From: Flaccisagitta enflata
Lineage: Eukaryota > Chaetognatha > Sagittoidea > Aphragmophora
Direction of reading: 5' to 3'
Assembly: GCA_965153355.1 (NCBI GenBank)
Contig: OZ231127.1
Span: 73,222,001 to 73,286,000, forward strand
DNA: 64,000 nucleotides
Part shown: in pieces, positions 1 to 11,168 of the stretch
Layout of the letters: every line of letters starts with the position of its first letter
Position numbering within the stretch: position 1 is the first letter of the stretch
Position numbers and translations under genes: made by a program
The notes under the pieces: generated by a model
Told to the model about the DNA's origin: nothing
The model's input: only the letters and a program-made list of their open reading frames with translations
Databases searched by the model: none

Positions 1-2498
1 TGACGACTCCGGATTCAGTGACGGAGCTGGGAGAGTGATCCGTACAGTAAAAACAGTTCGAACCGGAGGTTCGGTCGGTCTGTAAAATAAATCAGCCCTT
101 AAATGTACCTTCTTAGGACATCTGGAGATTCACCCCTGTGTCCTTCAGGACATCGGCCCTTTGGGGCCGCTGCCTTGCTCTCACTCCACTTTTTCAGCTG
201 ATCGCATACTGCTGACCATGTGCGATCCTTGGATGACTAGTTCCCTTTCCTTTTCTCCCTTCCTTGAAAAAAACAAAAAAGTCAAAAATTTGAAAAGGAT
301 GGATGGATATACAGACAGATGGACGAACAACCATTTATAGTTCTATAGTACTGTGCTTGTTTTCATTTAATACAGGGGAAAATTGACGCGAAAATCATAC
401 GCGTTTCTAGCAGGAAGGTACAGCTTGAGAAATTTTGCTCGCAGGAAGCAAATAATTTTGCCAAGCCCTGCATGTAAGTGACAGGGAGTTGTAGGAGGCA
501 AGGTGTAGGAGGCAGAGAAATGTCATAGCTAAGGCAAGAAATACAGGAGGTGAGAGGATAAAGAGACCAAGAAGATGATAAGCGATCGTATGACAGACAA
601 TAGAAAGGTTTAAAACCATTTTTGTGCATCAGTGTAGTGTACGCATATGAAGAAGTAAAGGAGATGAGGGATCCAGAGGCCGACAATATTGAGGTCTACA
701 ACAATCTGGTTGAGCTATCAGGAGAAAGAGCTCAAATAAGTACTTGAAAAAAGATCCAGTTGGAGTTTTTCACCCCCTTTTCATGGAAGGAGGAAAAAAG
801 AGGCTCTTTGGCGGATATTCCGAGACGGAAATGAGGTAGAAACCAAAAATGGCAGAGGAGACGAAAAAAAAACAGTGAGTCACGCGGTGTTACAATATCG
901 TCGTGGGCGGGTGGGCAAGGGTACACACATACTTCACCTCACACACATAGAGGGGCCAAGATGCGCGTTTCAAAACTTCTTTACTATGCCATTAAGAATG
1001 GACCTAAGGACCCATAGATCCCCGAACCTACGAAAGGAAGAAGCCTCTCATAGACTCGCGAGTCTGCGACAAAAAACGAAAAAAAGTCAGGAAATTCTTT
1101 TTAGGGGAGAAAAAACGCATGTCTAAATGGACAAAGTTACATGGGAAGGGAGGAGAAGAAGCAGGAGAGAAAATAGAAACGAGGCCGGATACACGACCGA
1201 TAAGTTATCAGAGGTGGTCACTAACGGGTGGGCAGGGGCAGTATTGCGGGTAGAGAGGGTTATTATGGGGAAGGGCGAAGGCTATGTGGCTGGGCAGGGG
1301 CAATTATGCTCAGAAATCACTATTTCAGTCGATGTAATATTATCCAAAATTTGGAGTGACCGACATTCATAGGGTAATTCACTCAGACATAAGGGTGGGG
1401 GGGGGGCTCAAAAAGACTCATACACCTAAAAAGGAGAAAGGGAAAAGACCGACTGAGGGACCGACGGAGCGTCATAACGGAGTGAAGAATCACGTAGCAC
1501 GCGACTATAAAGCACGTGGGCCAGAGAGAAAAGAAAGAAAAAGGCGATGTATGTTTTTGCCCTATTTGCTTAGAACATTGGACTCGATTTGATCTGATAT
1601 GAGTATTTTCTCCCTTTTTGTCATCGACTCAGTAAGACAGACAGAATAAGCCATTGAAACGGGAATCCATGAGTTTCGAAGCCCGACTTCTTTTCTTTCT
1701 TTCTTTCACTTTTCCTGGCAGCGTTTCAACATGGCAAATTTAAGGTAGATCGTTAGCTCAGACCATCTCCTCGCTCACGTTTCTGGTGGTCCAGCCTATG
1801 TACATTCCATGGCGAATGAGTGCAAAAAATTTCCCATGACGTATTTGTTCAAATTCCCTTTTTAGGTGCGACAAAGCACCTCTATAACTGGCTGTGTCCG
1901 TTGGTTGGTTGGTTGGTTGGTCGGTCGGTTGGTAACGCGTTCGCTCAACAATCCACACCGTCGCACCTTTTGGCCTACTTGGCCTTGTTTGGATGCGTCC
2001 TCGTATCTGTATAAGAGGGTGTGTCCGTAGCTGCGTAGGGAGGTAGGTTAGTAGGTCTGCTTGTCCATAACACGAAAATTTGTCAACGCTGTTTTGAGGG
2101 TTTTCTCTTGCATCTTTTTTCTCTTATATCTATACATTTATACATTTTTATTCATTTTGATCATAATCTTGTATGTAAAGAGGATGCATTTAATGGACAT
2201 CTCATATCATTTTAGCTATTTCCATCAGACGTGGTAACTTCCTAAGCAAATTGAGTAAATATTCGCCATTTCAGCGCGAACGCATTCCACGAGAGATCCG
2301 CGGAGAACTAATGAAGCCCCGAGTTGGCCAAGCGTAAAGAAATAAATTTGCCCGAGTCTCATTATTAGTCAATTGTTTTCTACCTCGTTTCCCAGAGACT
2401 CGTTTTCCACGGGCCTGTATTTGCCCGGTAATGTCCGCTTAACGACGCCACGTGTACAAATGAGAGACTCGTACAAGCGCACTCAAACATCTCGGAAA
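1..2498. other. Gene-free stretch with degraded dispersed repeats
   Basis: I see no convincing exon on either strand. The only recognisable pieces are a decayed copy of the dispersed GGCCGGATACACGGC repeat around 1175-1320 (containing GGGTGGGCAGGGGC) and a related variant around 881-930 with GGTTACAATATCGT-like sequence. A short GGTTGGTC-type simple repeat lies at 1899-1933. The remainder is AT-rich and unique-looking. Confidence 0.5.
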
Positions 2499-3119
2499 GG
2501 GGGGAGACAATAACCCGAGTCTGAAATATAAAGGGATTTTCTAGGATTTTCAAAGTCGCATCACGACTGTAAAAATGCAAGCACCTGGCTGATTTTTGGT
2601 ATATACCCTCCTTGACTATTGTACTTTGATAAAAAAAAAAGATTAGGGGCTGAAATGCCTCCAAAGGAACCAGTTTACCACCCACACCTACCACCACATC
2701 CTCGATTATGACCTTTTTAGGGCTCAACAACCAAAAATCTAATTTCAATATGTTGAAAAAATGAATTTTCCTGGGGTGTCCTGTACTTGGGTACTTCTTA
2801 TTGGGTGTCTCTGAAGGGATTTAGGCTAAAAAAATCAAAATCCAAGAGTTTGTTTTCTCACAATATTGTCCACAAGCAAACTCCACCTATTTTTGACTAA
2901 TTTGCTTTTATAATTCATCCTACCCAAATTTGAGGTTTTGACACCCTTATCCATTCATCTCAGTCCAAAAATCATTTTGATCTATCCCTGAGCATTTCAT
3001 CTTAGGGGCCTACTAAAACCTAACCACCCTACTATACCTCTGGGCTCACAATAACATCTTTTGTTTAGTAGTTCCTACCCTGTGACGAGAAGAGGTCGCA
3101 AGGGGTGTTGTCTCCCGCC
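2499..3119. repeat. Left 621-bp terminal direct repeat
   Basis: This is the left copy of the repeat pair bounding the unit at 2499-4091. Its sequence appears identical to 3471-4091, which implies recent insertion or gene conversion. Confidence 0.8.
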
Positions 3120-3470
3120 TTATTAGAGGGGGGCACCTCACATTTTTCAAAAACTATTCTGGAACAATAAAAAACTGAAAAAATGAGACTTTGGAAAAGT
3201 GAAAAACCAAATCAGGGCCATTTGGTAGGTATATCATAGCCTACACAAGTCAGAAATAGCTTGAAAAACACTCATTTTGACCACATTTGGCGATAGTCCA
3301 TTTTAAGCAAAAATGAGGGTTTTTATAGTGGATTTTCTCAAATTTCAGGTATTTTTGAAGGATTTTAGGGTATTTTCATCTTGTTTACATGTTTATATGC
3401 CAATCTAACAAAAAAAATTGACAAACAAGCTGAAAATTACAAATCTGACACTAACAAGATACTCTTATAA

Positions 3471-4091
3471 GGGGGGAGACAATAACCCGAGTCTGAAATA
3501 TAAAGGGATTTTCTAGGATTTTCAAAGTCGCATCACGACTGTAAAAATGCAAGCACCTGGCTGATTTTTGGTATATACCCTCCTTGACTATTGTACTTTG
3601 ATAAAAAAAAAAGATTAGGGGCTGAAATGCCTCCAAAGGAACCAGTTTACCACCCACACCTACCACCACATCCTCGATTATGACCTTTTTAGGGCTCAAC
3701 AACCAAAAATCTAATTTCAATATGTTGAAAAAATGAATTTTCCTGGGGTGTCCTGTACTTGGGTACTTCTTATTGGGTGTCTCTGAAGGGATTTAGGCTA
3801 AAAAAATCAAAATCCAAGAGTTTGTTTTCTCACAATATTGTCCACAAGCAAACTCCACCTATTTTTGACTAATTTGCTTTTATAATTCATCCTACCCAAA
3901 TTTGAGGTTTTGACACCCTTATCCATTCATCTCAGTCCAAAAATCATTTTGATCTATCCCTGAGCATTTCATCTTAGGGGCCTACTAAAACCTAACCACC
4001 CTACTATACCTCTGGGCTCACAATAACATCTTTTGTTTAGTAGTTCCTACCCTGTGACGAGAAGAGGTCGCAAGGGGTGTTGTCTCCCGCC
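3471..4091. repeat. Right 621-bp terminal direct repeat
   Basis: This is the right copy of the pair. It starts in the same GGGGGGAGAC and ends at ...TCTCCCGCC, after which the GAAA flank resumes. Confidence 0.8.
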
Positions 4092-4319
4092 GAAATTAGC
4101 CTCCAATTCGCCCCAGCCGAGCTGTTTGCCGAGGCGCGGTAATTGCAAAAACTGCAGCTAAGGTGCGATATCGCACCCTAACATCAACATATTATTCATA
4201 TTGATTTTCAATAGAGTAGATCTATCAAAACTTCACCAAATGTTTTTAAACTTTATGATCAGATAATGCATTTCTGTTACTAACTCCTTAGGATAAGGAC
4301 AAGCCTAACAGGCCAACAG

Positions 4320-5440
4320 TCGCGTGCTAAGTTACACAAAACTACACAACTTCATACTACACACAACTACATACTTAACATACTACATACTTACTACATA
4401 CTAACATACTGCATACTTACTTACATACATACTTACATACTTACATAATTACATACTTACCTAATTACTTACATATTTACATACTTACATATTTACATAC
4501 TTACATACATACATACTTACATATTTACTTACATACTTACATACATACTACATACTTACATACTTACATACATACTTACATACATACATACATACTTGCT
4601 TACATGCCTACATACCACTTACATATTACATACACATGCACACATACATACTACCATACTTACATACTTACATACATACTTACATACATACTTACATACA
4701 TACTTGCTTACATACTTACTTACTTACTTACATACTTACATACTTACTTACTTACTTATATACTTACATACATACTACATACATACGTACATACATACAT
4801 ACATACATACATACTTACTTACTGACATACATACATACTTACATACTTACATATTTATACACATACATACTTACATACATACTATACATACCTACATACT
4901 TACATACATACATACTACATACATACATACCACATGATTACTTACATAATGCCACATACTTACATACTTACCTACATACTCACATACCACATATACGTAC
5001 TTACATACTTACATACATACTTATTTACATACTTACATACTTACATACTTACCTACATACTCACATACTTACATACTTACGTACTTACATACTTACATAC
5101 TTACATACTTACATACTTACATACATACTTACCTACATACTCACATACTCACATACTCACATACTTACATACTTACATACTTACATACTTACATACTTAC
5201 ATACTTACATACTTACATACTTACATACTTACCTACATACTCACATACTTACATACTTACATACTTACATACATACTTACATACTTACATACATACCTAC
5301 ATACTCACATACTTACATACTTACGTACTTACATACTTATACATACTTACTTACATACATACTTACTTACATACTTACATACTTACATACTTATATACTT
5401 ACCTACATACTCACATACTTACATACTGTCTCTGAAAGTT
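4320..5440. repeat. TACA/TTACATAC microsatellite array (about 1.1 kb)
   Basis: Irregular alternation of TACATAC, TTACATAC and CTACATAC units runs almost without break. Long open frames reading His-Thr-Tyr or Leu-Thr-Tyr exist only because the units lack stops. They are not credible genes. Confidence 0.95.
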
Positions 5441-5534
5441 ACATACTACAACCTCATACTACAACTTCATACTTCATAACGTCTGTCCCAAAAAAAGTTA
5501 CATTCTGAACCAATAACGAGTGTCCAATAAAAAG

Positions 5535-5830
5535 TTGACAAAATACCCAAAATACCCAAAAATACCCAATGATACCCAAAAATACCCAAAAATACCCAAA
5601 AATACCCAAATATACCCAAATATACCCAAAAATACCCAAAAACACCTAAAGATACCCATTTATACTCAACAATACTCAAAAATACCCAAAAGTACCCAAA
5701 AATATATGATAGTACCCTAAAATACCTTAAGTACTTAAAATAACTAAAGTACCCTAAGATACCCTGAAGTACCCTAAAGTACCCAGAAATACCCTAGAGT
5801 ACCTTAAAATACCTTAAAAAACCTTAAAAA
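5535..5830. repeat. AATACCCAA-type array
   Basis: Units of 8-10 bp built on ATACCCAAA repeat from 5541 and decay into TACCCTAAA-like units towards 5830. The array starts about 100 bp after the TACA array. Confidence 0.85.
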
Positions 5831-5844
5831 GTCATAGTTTTAAA

Positions 5845-5937
5845 AACGTGACCTACCGACCGACCTACCGACCTACCGACCGACCTACCGACCGACCGAC
5901 ACGGCAAGGTGTAGAGTCGCGTGCATGCGACTAAAAA
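5845..5937 (+). repeat. 3' end of dispersed palindrome-ended repeat
   Basis: An ACCGACCTACCG tract leads into GTGTAGAGTCGCGTGCATGCGACTAAAA. The AGTCGCGTGC..GCGACT part is an inverted repeat that ends every well-preserved copy of this family in the window. Confidence 0.6.
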
Positions 5938-6002
5938 CACAAATTGGCATGCACTATTTAAGTGCCTGTTATTTTACAATTTTTTTTTATTTACTAAAAA
6001 CA

Positions 6003-6204
6003 AAGCCGGATACGCGGCTACCCTAGTCGCGTGCCGGTGGGCAGGAGCAGTGCTGAAGAAGGTCACCAGAGCGTCTGGGCTGGAGAAGTATGCTCAAAAA
6101 GCTCAAAACCGTCAAAACAGTAAAAAGGGGATTACCAACCAACTGACCGACCCTTCAACAAACCGATATAGCTGGATGTAGAGTCTCATAGCACGCAACT
6201 AAAA
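6003..6204 (+). repeat. Full-length copy of dispersed palindrome-ended repeat
   Basis: It begins AAGCCGGATACGCGGC, contains AGTCGCGTGCCGGTGGGCAGG near the start, then ACCAACCAACTGACCGACC, and ends TAGAGTCTCATAGCACGCAACTAAAA. It is about 200 bp long. Copies elsewhere share the same order: GGCC-palindrome head, GGGTGGGCAGGGGC box, ACCGACC tract, palindromic tail. Confidence 0.65.
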
Positions 6205-6413
6205 ACATTTATTATTTTCCTCATAACTTCATAGCTAAAGCAAATTGACTGGATATTCTAATATTAACTAAATCCCAGATAATAAAAAAGAGAAAAAAAA
6301 TAAGAGAAAAAATGATATCGCACCTCAGGTGCCTTAACTGGGGGTTTTAACCGGACCTCAGCAGTTCCCCCCTCCAGCCGTTGCAGTATTGTAAGCTGAC
6401 ATCATACATATAC

Positions 6414-6581
6414 AGCGGCGGTTGAACCCCGGAATCACAGATATCAAGGGACTATGTAACCGATTTTCATGATTGCCAATATGAGAAATTTTGACTTCAA
6501 GGGCAAGGGACTAAAATTTTGTAACTATCATCTGGGCGGATTTCCCGTTAGTCCCGGGTCCGTTATGGCGAGGTGCAACTG
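6414..6581. mobile_element. Tc1/mariner-like MITE (GTTGAACCCC family), decayed
   Basis: The ends read CAGCGGCGGTTGAACCCCGG and GGCGAGGTGCAACTG, with TA on both sides. The internal CAAGGGACTA and CTGGGCGGA blocks are shared with the better copies at 9755-9930 and 55260-55433. Confidence 0.6.
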
Positions 6582-6793
6582 TACCACCACCTTTTAATTT
6601 TACCACCGTAAGACTACTATACTATCTGTCGCTAGTAAAGCGTCAGCACGGCGCAGCACTCATAAATGCTCACAACTGGTGCAGTGAGCGAAGTTTTATC
6701 TACTCGCTAGAAAAATACCGATTTCCCGTTCCCCACCTCGTAGCAACGTCATTAGTCGGAATTCACAAAGGGACGAAGTCACAAATGAAAAGC

Positions 6794-6798
<5 letters not shown>

Positions 6799-6849
<51 letters not shown>
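6799..6849. repeat. (GA)n microsatellite
   Basis: Uninterrupted GA dinucleotides. Confidence 0.95.
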
Positions 6850-6850
<1 letters not shown>

Positions 6851-6906
6851 AAGCATAGGGCCCCGCGCCTCAGGGCACCTCAGGGGGGCCCCGCGCTTGC
6901 AGCTCC

Positions 6907-6942
6907 CAGAAAAAAAGAAAAAATGAAAGAAAGAAAGAAAAA

Positions 6943-7010
<68 letters not shown>

Positions 7011-7024
7011 AAAAAGAAAAACAG
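6907..7024. repeat. (GAAA)n microsatellite
   Basis: Tetranucleotide GAAA tract with a few interruptions at the ends. Confidence 0.95.
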
Positions 7025-8283
7025 AAAAGGGGGACAAAGACAACAAACATTTTTGCTGTAACAAGACAAAAAGCCAGCTTAAGAAGGGAAAAAGGAAGAT
7101 GGAAGGTTTGAAGTGAGAGAGGCAGTGAGGAAGGTAATGCAGGCAGGAAACAATGAAGGGGTGAAAGAAAAAACAAGTGTTCTGATGAAAGGAAGTTCAG
7201 TACAAAAAGGAGGGAACAAAGGAGAAAAAGCAGGTAAGAAGGAAGGTTAAAGAGAAGGCAGAAAGGATAGGTAGTTAAAAAAAGTAGCCATAGATTTTTT
7301 TTTGTGACCCAAAGTACAAAAAACATTTATAAAAAAACAAAAAACAAATTTAAAAAAAGGTTGAAGTGGTCCAAATTTTTTTTTGCGTGTCATTTCTAAA
7401 GAAGCTATAAAAACCAGAATGCTCTTATCTTGTAGATTTTTTTAATTTGGATCAATTTGTTTTCTGTGAGTTTTTAAGAAGAAGCTGCATTTCATTTTTT
7501 TATCTTTAAAATGATAGACTTTACTCTCTTTTTTGCCAGTTTTAAACAGTTGGAGCTACAGGAACTAGATTGGGCTAATCTTGAAGATTTTATGAAGTAG
7601 CTTATTACAAAGTTTCTCTAAAGGCTAATAACATTAGGCCTGATATGTCTGATCTAAGGTTTGAGGCTACTGCTAAAAAAAAACAGGTTATAACTTGTAA
7701 GAGAAGTAGAGTGAGAAACAAAATGCATGGAAAAAAAGAAGAGAAATTGTAAAGAATGCAAGGATGAGAGAGAATAAAACAGGAAAGGAATTGATGTGAA
7801 ATTTATATGCGTATTTAGCAAAAAGGTATAGCCGGAAAAATTTTGTTTGCAAGAAACAAAAAAAATTGTATAGCCCTAAGTGCGGGGGGGGGGGGGTAAG
7901 GGGGCCCCGCGCCCTTGGTTAAGCATAGGGCCCCGCACCTTGTTGATCCGCCTCAGGAGACTGGTCTCAATCATGTAAGCATTACCGAAAGAAAACAGAT
8001 AAACACAGGAAGACAAAAACAGAAACTAGATGGCTACGCAGGAGGAAAAAACCAACGGACGATGAAATCGCAAAAATAGCAATAAATCAAAGCTTCTCGA
8101 AATCATCAATAACAAACCAAAAGGGGGAAAAACCTTTCGGTTGAAAAATTCGCCGATTGAATAGCTTCCGCACGCTGGTAAGGCTTGGTAAGGCTTGCGT
8201 TTCGTTTTGAAGCAAGTCGCAACTAGCCTACTATACAACAGCTACAAGCTTTCATCGCAAACGCATGAATAAAGTGGAAAAAA
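7025..8283. other. Gene-free AT-rich stretch
   Basis: No exon is supported. Around 7550-7615 there is sequence loosely like the core of the elements at 19620-20367 and 57840-58252. A run of 13 G at 7885-7897 and GGGGCCCCGCGCC at 7900-7912 resemble a piece near 6858-6898. Confidence 0.4.
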
Positions 8284-8520
8284 ACAAGGCCGGATACACG
8301 GCTACCCTTGCCGCGTGCGGGTGGGCAGGAGCAATGGTGGAGAAGGTCACTAGGGCATCTGGGCAGGAGCCGTATGCTAAAAAACCGCAACAAGGCCGGA
8401 TACACGGCCAATCAGCAGTCGCTTGCGGTTGGGCAGGGGCAGTAATGCAAGTGAGTAGGAGCACAATGCGGGTGTGGCTGGGCAGGGGCCGTGATGTAAA
8501 AAAAACGCCAATGCAGCCGA
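8284..8520 (+). repeat. Two stacked 5' heads of the dispersed repeat
   Basis: CAAGGCCGGATACACGGC occurs at about 8287 and again at about 8393, each followed by a GGGTGGGCAGG-like box. The matching 3' palindrome (TAGAGTCGCGTAGCACGCGACTAAAA) lies at about 9262-9288. The copy is therefore either expanded by intervening sequence or composite. Confidence 0.6.
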
Positions 8521-8756
8521 TTTCGCGTTGTTCAAATTTTCGCGTTTCCTATACATGTAGGACCTTCACACCCTCTAATAGAGTCGCTTGGCAAGCGAAT
8601 AAAAAACGCCAAAAAAGTAATAGTCGCAAAAGCGTTAGATGGTCAGCGGTACCCGTTGCCCCTATGTGAGTGTATTTGAGTGTGAGGTGGTTAGAGGGGC
8701 AGCGGCCCCAAAGGGGCCGATGACCTATGCTGTTTTTATTTGGGCCTCAAGGATGG

Positions 8757-9100
8757 AATAAGGGATTTGAGCTTCGAGGCTGGGATTTCAGTTTTGAGGC
8801 TGAGATTTGAGCTTTGAGGCTGGGATTTGAGCTTTGAGGCTGTGATTTGAGCTTTGAGGCTGGGATTTGAGTTTCAAAGCTGGGATTTAAGCTTTGAGGC
8901 TGGGATTTGAGCTTCAAGGCTTGGATTTGTGCCTGGAGACTGGGATTTGAGCCTCAGGGCTGGGATTTGAGCCTTGAGGCTGGGATTTTAGCCTGGAGAC
9001 TGAGATTTGAACCTCGAGGCTGGGATTTGAGCGTCGAGGCAGGGATTTGAGCCTTGAAGCTAGGATTTGGGTCTCGAGACTAGGATTTGGGCCTTGAGGG
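8757..9100. repeat. 20-bp minisatellite (GGCTGGGATTTGAGCTTTGA)
   Basis: About 17 imperfect copies of a 20-bp unit. It lies inside the dispersed-repeat copy, between head (8284) and tail (9288), and is flanked by inverted pieces of GGGGCAGCGGCCCC-type sequence near 8697 and 9175. Confidence 0.85.
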
Positions 9101-9199
9101 GGGGGGAGACGGAGAAGAAGGAGGAGAAGGAGGAGGAGAAATTTCCCCTATGTGTGAAAGCATAGGTCATCGGCCCCTTCGGGGCCGCTGCCCAAAAAG

Positions 9200-9289
9200 G
9201 GGATTAACCAACCGATCGACGGACCGACCGACCAACCAACGGACCGACATAGCGGGGTGTAGAGTCGCGTAGCACGCGACTAAAAAAAA
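9200..9289 (+). repeat. 3' end of dispersed palindrome-ended repeat
   Basis: ACCGACCGACCAACC tract followed by GTGTAGAGTCGCGTAGCACGCGACT and an A-run. Confidence 0.7.
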
Positions 9290-9754
9290 ACAACCACCCG
9301 CATAGAACGCCGCTGAAATATGCCTGGCTGTACTATCAGCTGCAGTTAATAATAAAGGCCCCCTCTATTTGTATACATCCCGTCCATTTGTCTGTTTATT
9401 TGTCACAGATGATGACCTTATGAGACCATAGAGCCTTAAAGTTAACCGTTCACCTGCAAAAGCTCGCAAACGAAAGAGAGATTGTAAAACTCATGTTTCT
9501 GCGCTTCACTAGTTTCGAGGCTTAGTGAATATCGCGTTCCATAGAACGAGGAACAAACGAAAACCCCGTTTGTTAATTTCTTTCGCCTTGGAATTTCAAT
9601 TCCATATGTTTTACATTCGATTTATCAAAATTGTTCTCTTTTAAAACTAAGATTATCATCGTTCTTATTAGTAACACACGTAACACTCTCGCTCTAACGA
9701 TTTTCATGAAAAAAATGTACTTCAATGAGTTTTTGACTTTCCTTTTTTATACTA
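9290..9754. other. Unremarkable gene-free stretch
   Basis: I see no exon, tandem repeat or inverted repeat here. It lies upstream of gene A. Confidence 0.4.
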
Positions 9755-9930
9755 CAGTTGTATCCCGCTCTAACGGATTTTATGGGACCAACAACTTTCT
9801 TCTGTTATAGGTGGACTTCTTTTATTGCCAACAAAGAAAATAAAAGAAATAACTTGAAGGGACTATGAATTTGCATCTGTTATGGGCGGAATTCTGTTGG
9901 TGGTGGGTCCGTTAGAGCGGGGTTCAACTG
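9755..9930. mobile_element. Tc1/mariner-like MITE, 176 bp
   Basis: Terminal inverted repeats are CAGTTGTATCCCGCTCTAAC and the inverse of CGTTAGAGCGGGGTTCAACTG. TA lies immediately outside both ends (9753-9754 and 9931-9932). A CAGT start and a TA target duplication are typical of Tc1/mariner-derived MITEs. It sits about 190 bp upstream of the gene A start codon. Confidence 0.8.
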
Positions 9931-10117
9931 TATCAACATTGACTGCAAATGCAACTCTCCTTAAACCACTTAGCAACTTCTAGTCTCACAGAATTAAAAG
10001 ATACTGGAAAAAAAATCGCTAGAGCGGGTTTGAACCCAATAAGGCTACTTTTTCATATTTCTCGTCACAAGTCTCGCATTCTCGACATTCGTCTCGGGAT
10101 TCGTTCGTCGTCGCGTC

Positions 10118-10470
10118 ATGTCGACTGGCGCTCCACGCTCGCGTGGCTCGCGCGCCACCTCCAGAGCCTCCTCGTCGGGATTTGATCGCCAAGAACCGGA
10201 AGCGGGTCTCACGACTTATTACGCAAAACCGAGGGAGGAAGAGGCGGCGGCAGCAGCAGCGGCGGCAGCAACAGCTGCGGCAGGAACGGCAGATTCTACG
10301 ACTTCGAAAGCGAAGATGCCGCAGGAACTGCAGCCGCTCGTCCAAAGACGATACGACGAAGAGGGGGAAGAGGATGAAGAGGAAAATGGAGGAAGGAAAG
10401 GCCAACAACGTCGGAACGCGCGCGGCAGAAGACAAATAGAAGACGCCGAGGAAGCCACTTGCAATTTCTG
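10118..10470 (+). CDS. Gene A exon 1 (start codon, cytosolic head)
   Basis: The ATG sits in CGCGTCATGTCG after a CpG-rich leader. The encoded head starts [20 protein letters not shown] and contains an Ala run from (GCA/GCG)n and an acidic patch. It includes E-L-Q-P-L-V, comparable to E-M-K-P-L-V in gene B. Two donors keep phase 2: GTGCGC at 10471 (chosen) and GTATGA at 10477, which would add Cys-Ala. Confidence 0.6.
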
Positions 10471-11113
10471 GTGCGCGTATGAAAATTGATTTTCCAACAG
10501 TAACATAATGAGAATAGGAATGATGAGACGTAAATGATAAGAATCATTTGGTAATATTCAGACCTCTTAAATGATAAGAAACTTATGGTAATATTCAGAC
10601 CCGCCAATGGTTATCTGCTTGCGGTGATAGCAACTCATTTTCGTTTACTCGTTAGAACATCCATCAATTTTCCTTTGCTTGGTAGCGACCTTTAACATGA
10701 ATTTGCTTGGAAGCGTGCCTCTTTGCAGGGAGAAAGACTCCAATTGGAACAACGAGACCAACGTTAACAACAACGAAGACGACGATGGGTGAGATTTGCA
10801 TCATGATTTTGATTTTGATGGGTGAGTTTTGCATTTTGATATAATCGAATGATTTTGCTTTTGTTTTTGTTATGTTTTTTTTTTACGCCCAAATGCAACA
10901 AATCACGGTCTTACTGCACCGATAAATGCGACTCATTAAACCCGAGCGAACCCCAAAAACAATTCCATCAGAAAAACTGACGGCAAAGGTGAAGGAAATG
11001 CGAAAAGGAACGGGGCCATCGCCCTTCTTGCGTCGGTCATCGTCATCATGTGTTTGGCGGTACCTTTCATTCTCATTCACACGATGCCAGAAGGAGGAGC
11101 CGTGGCTGATGAC

Positions 11114-11168
<55 letters not shown>

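Larger units (their letters stand above)
2499..4091. mobile_element. Short retroelement-like unit with identical terminal direct repeats
   Basis: Two copies of a 621-bp sequence (2499-3119 and 3471-4091) flank a 351-bp centre. I see no mismatch between them by eye. Each copy starts GGGGGGAGACAATAACCC and ends with the near-inverse of GGCGGGAGACAACACCCC. The whole unit is bounded by a 4-bp direct repeat, GAAA, at 2495-2498 and 4092-4095. The centre has no open frame for reverse transcriptase or integrase. This fits a non-autonomous LTR-type element (TRIM-like), although the ends are not the usual TG...CA. A tandem duplication of an inverted-repeat element is the alternative. Confidence 0.6.

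Noticed and set aside
4596-5508. Long open frame in the TACA array
   Set aside because: Reads only His/Thr/Tyr/Leu repeats; the frame is open because the microsatellite has no stop.
8265-8669. Frame containing A-G-Y-T-A-T-L-A-A-C-G-W-A-G-A
   Set aside because: It is a translation of the dispersed GGCCGGATACACGGC repeat; the same peptide recurs at other copies.
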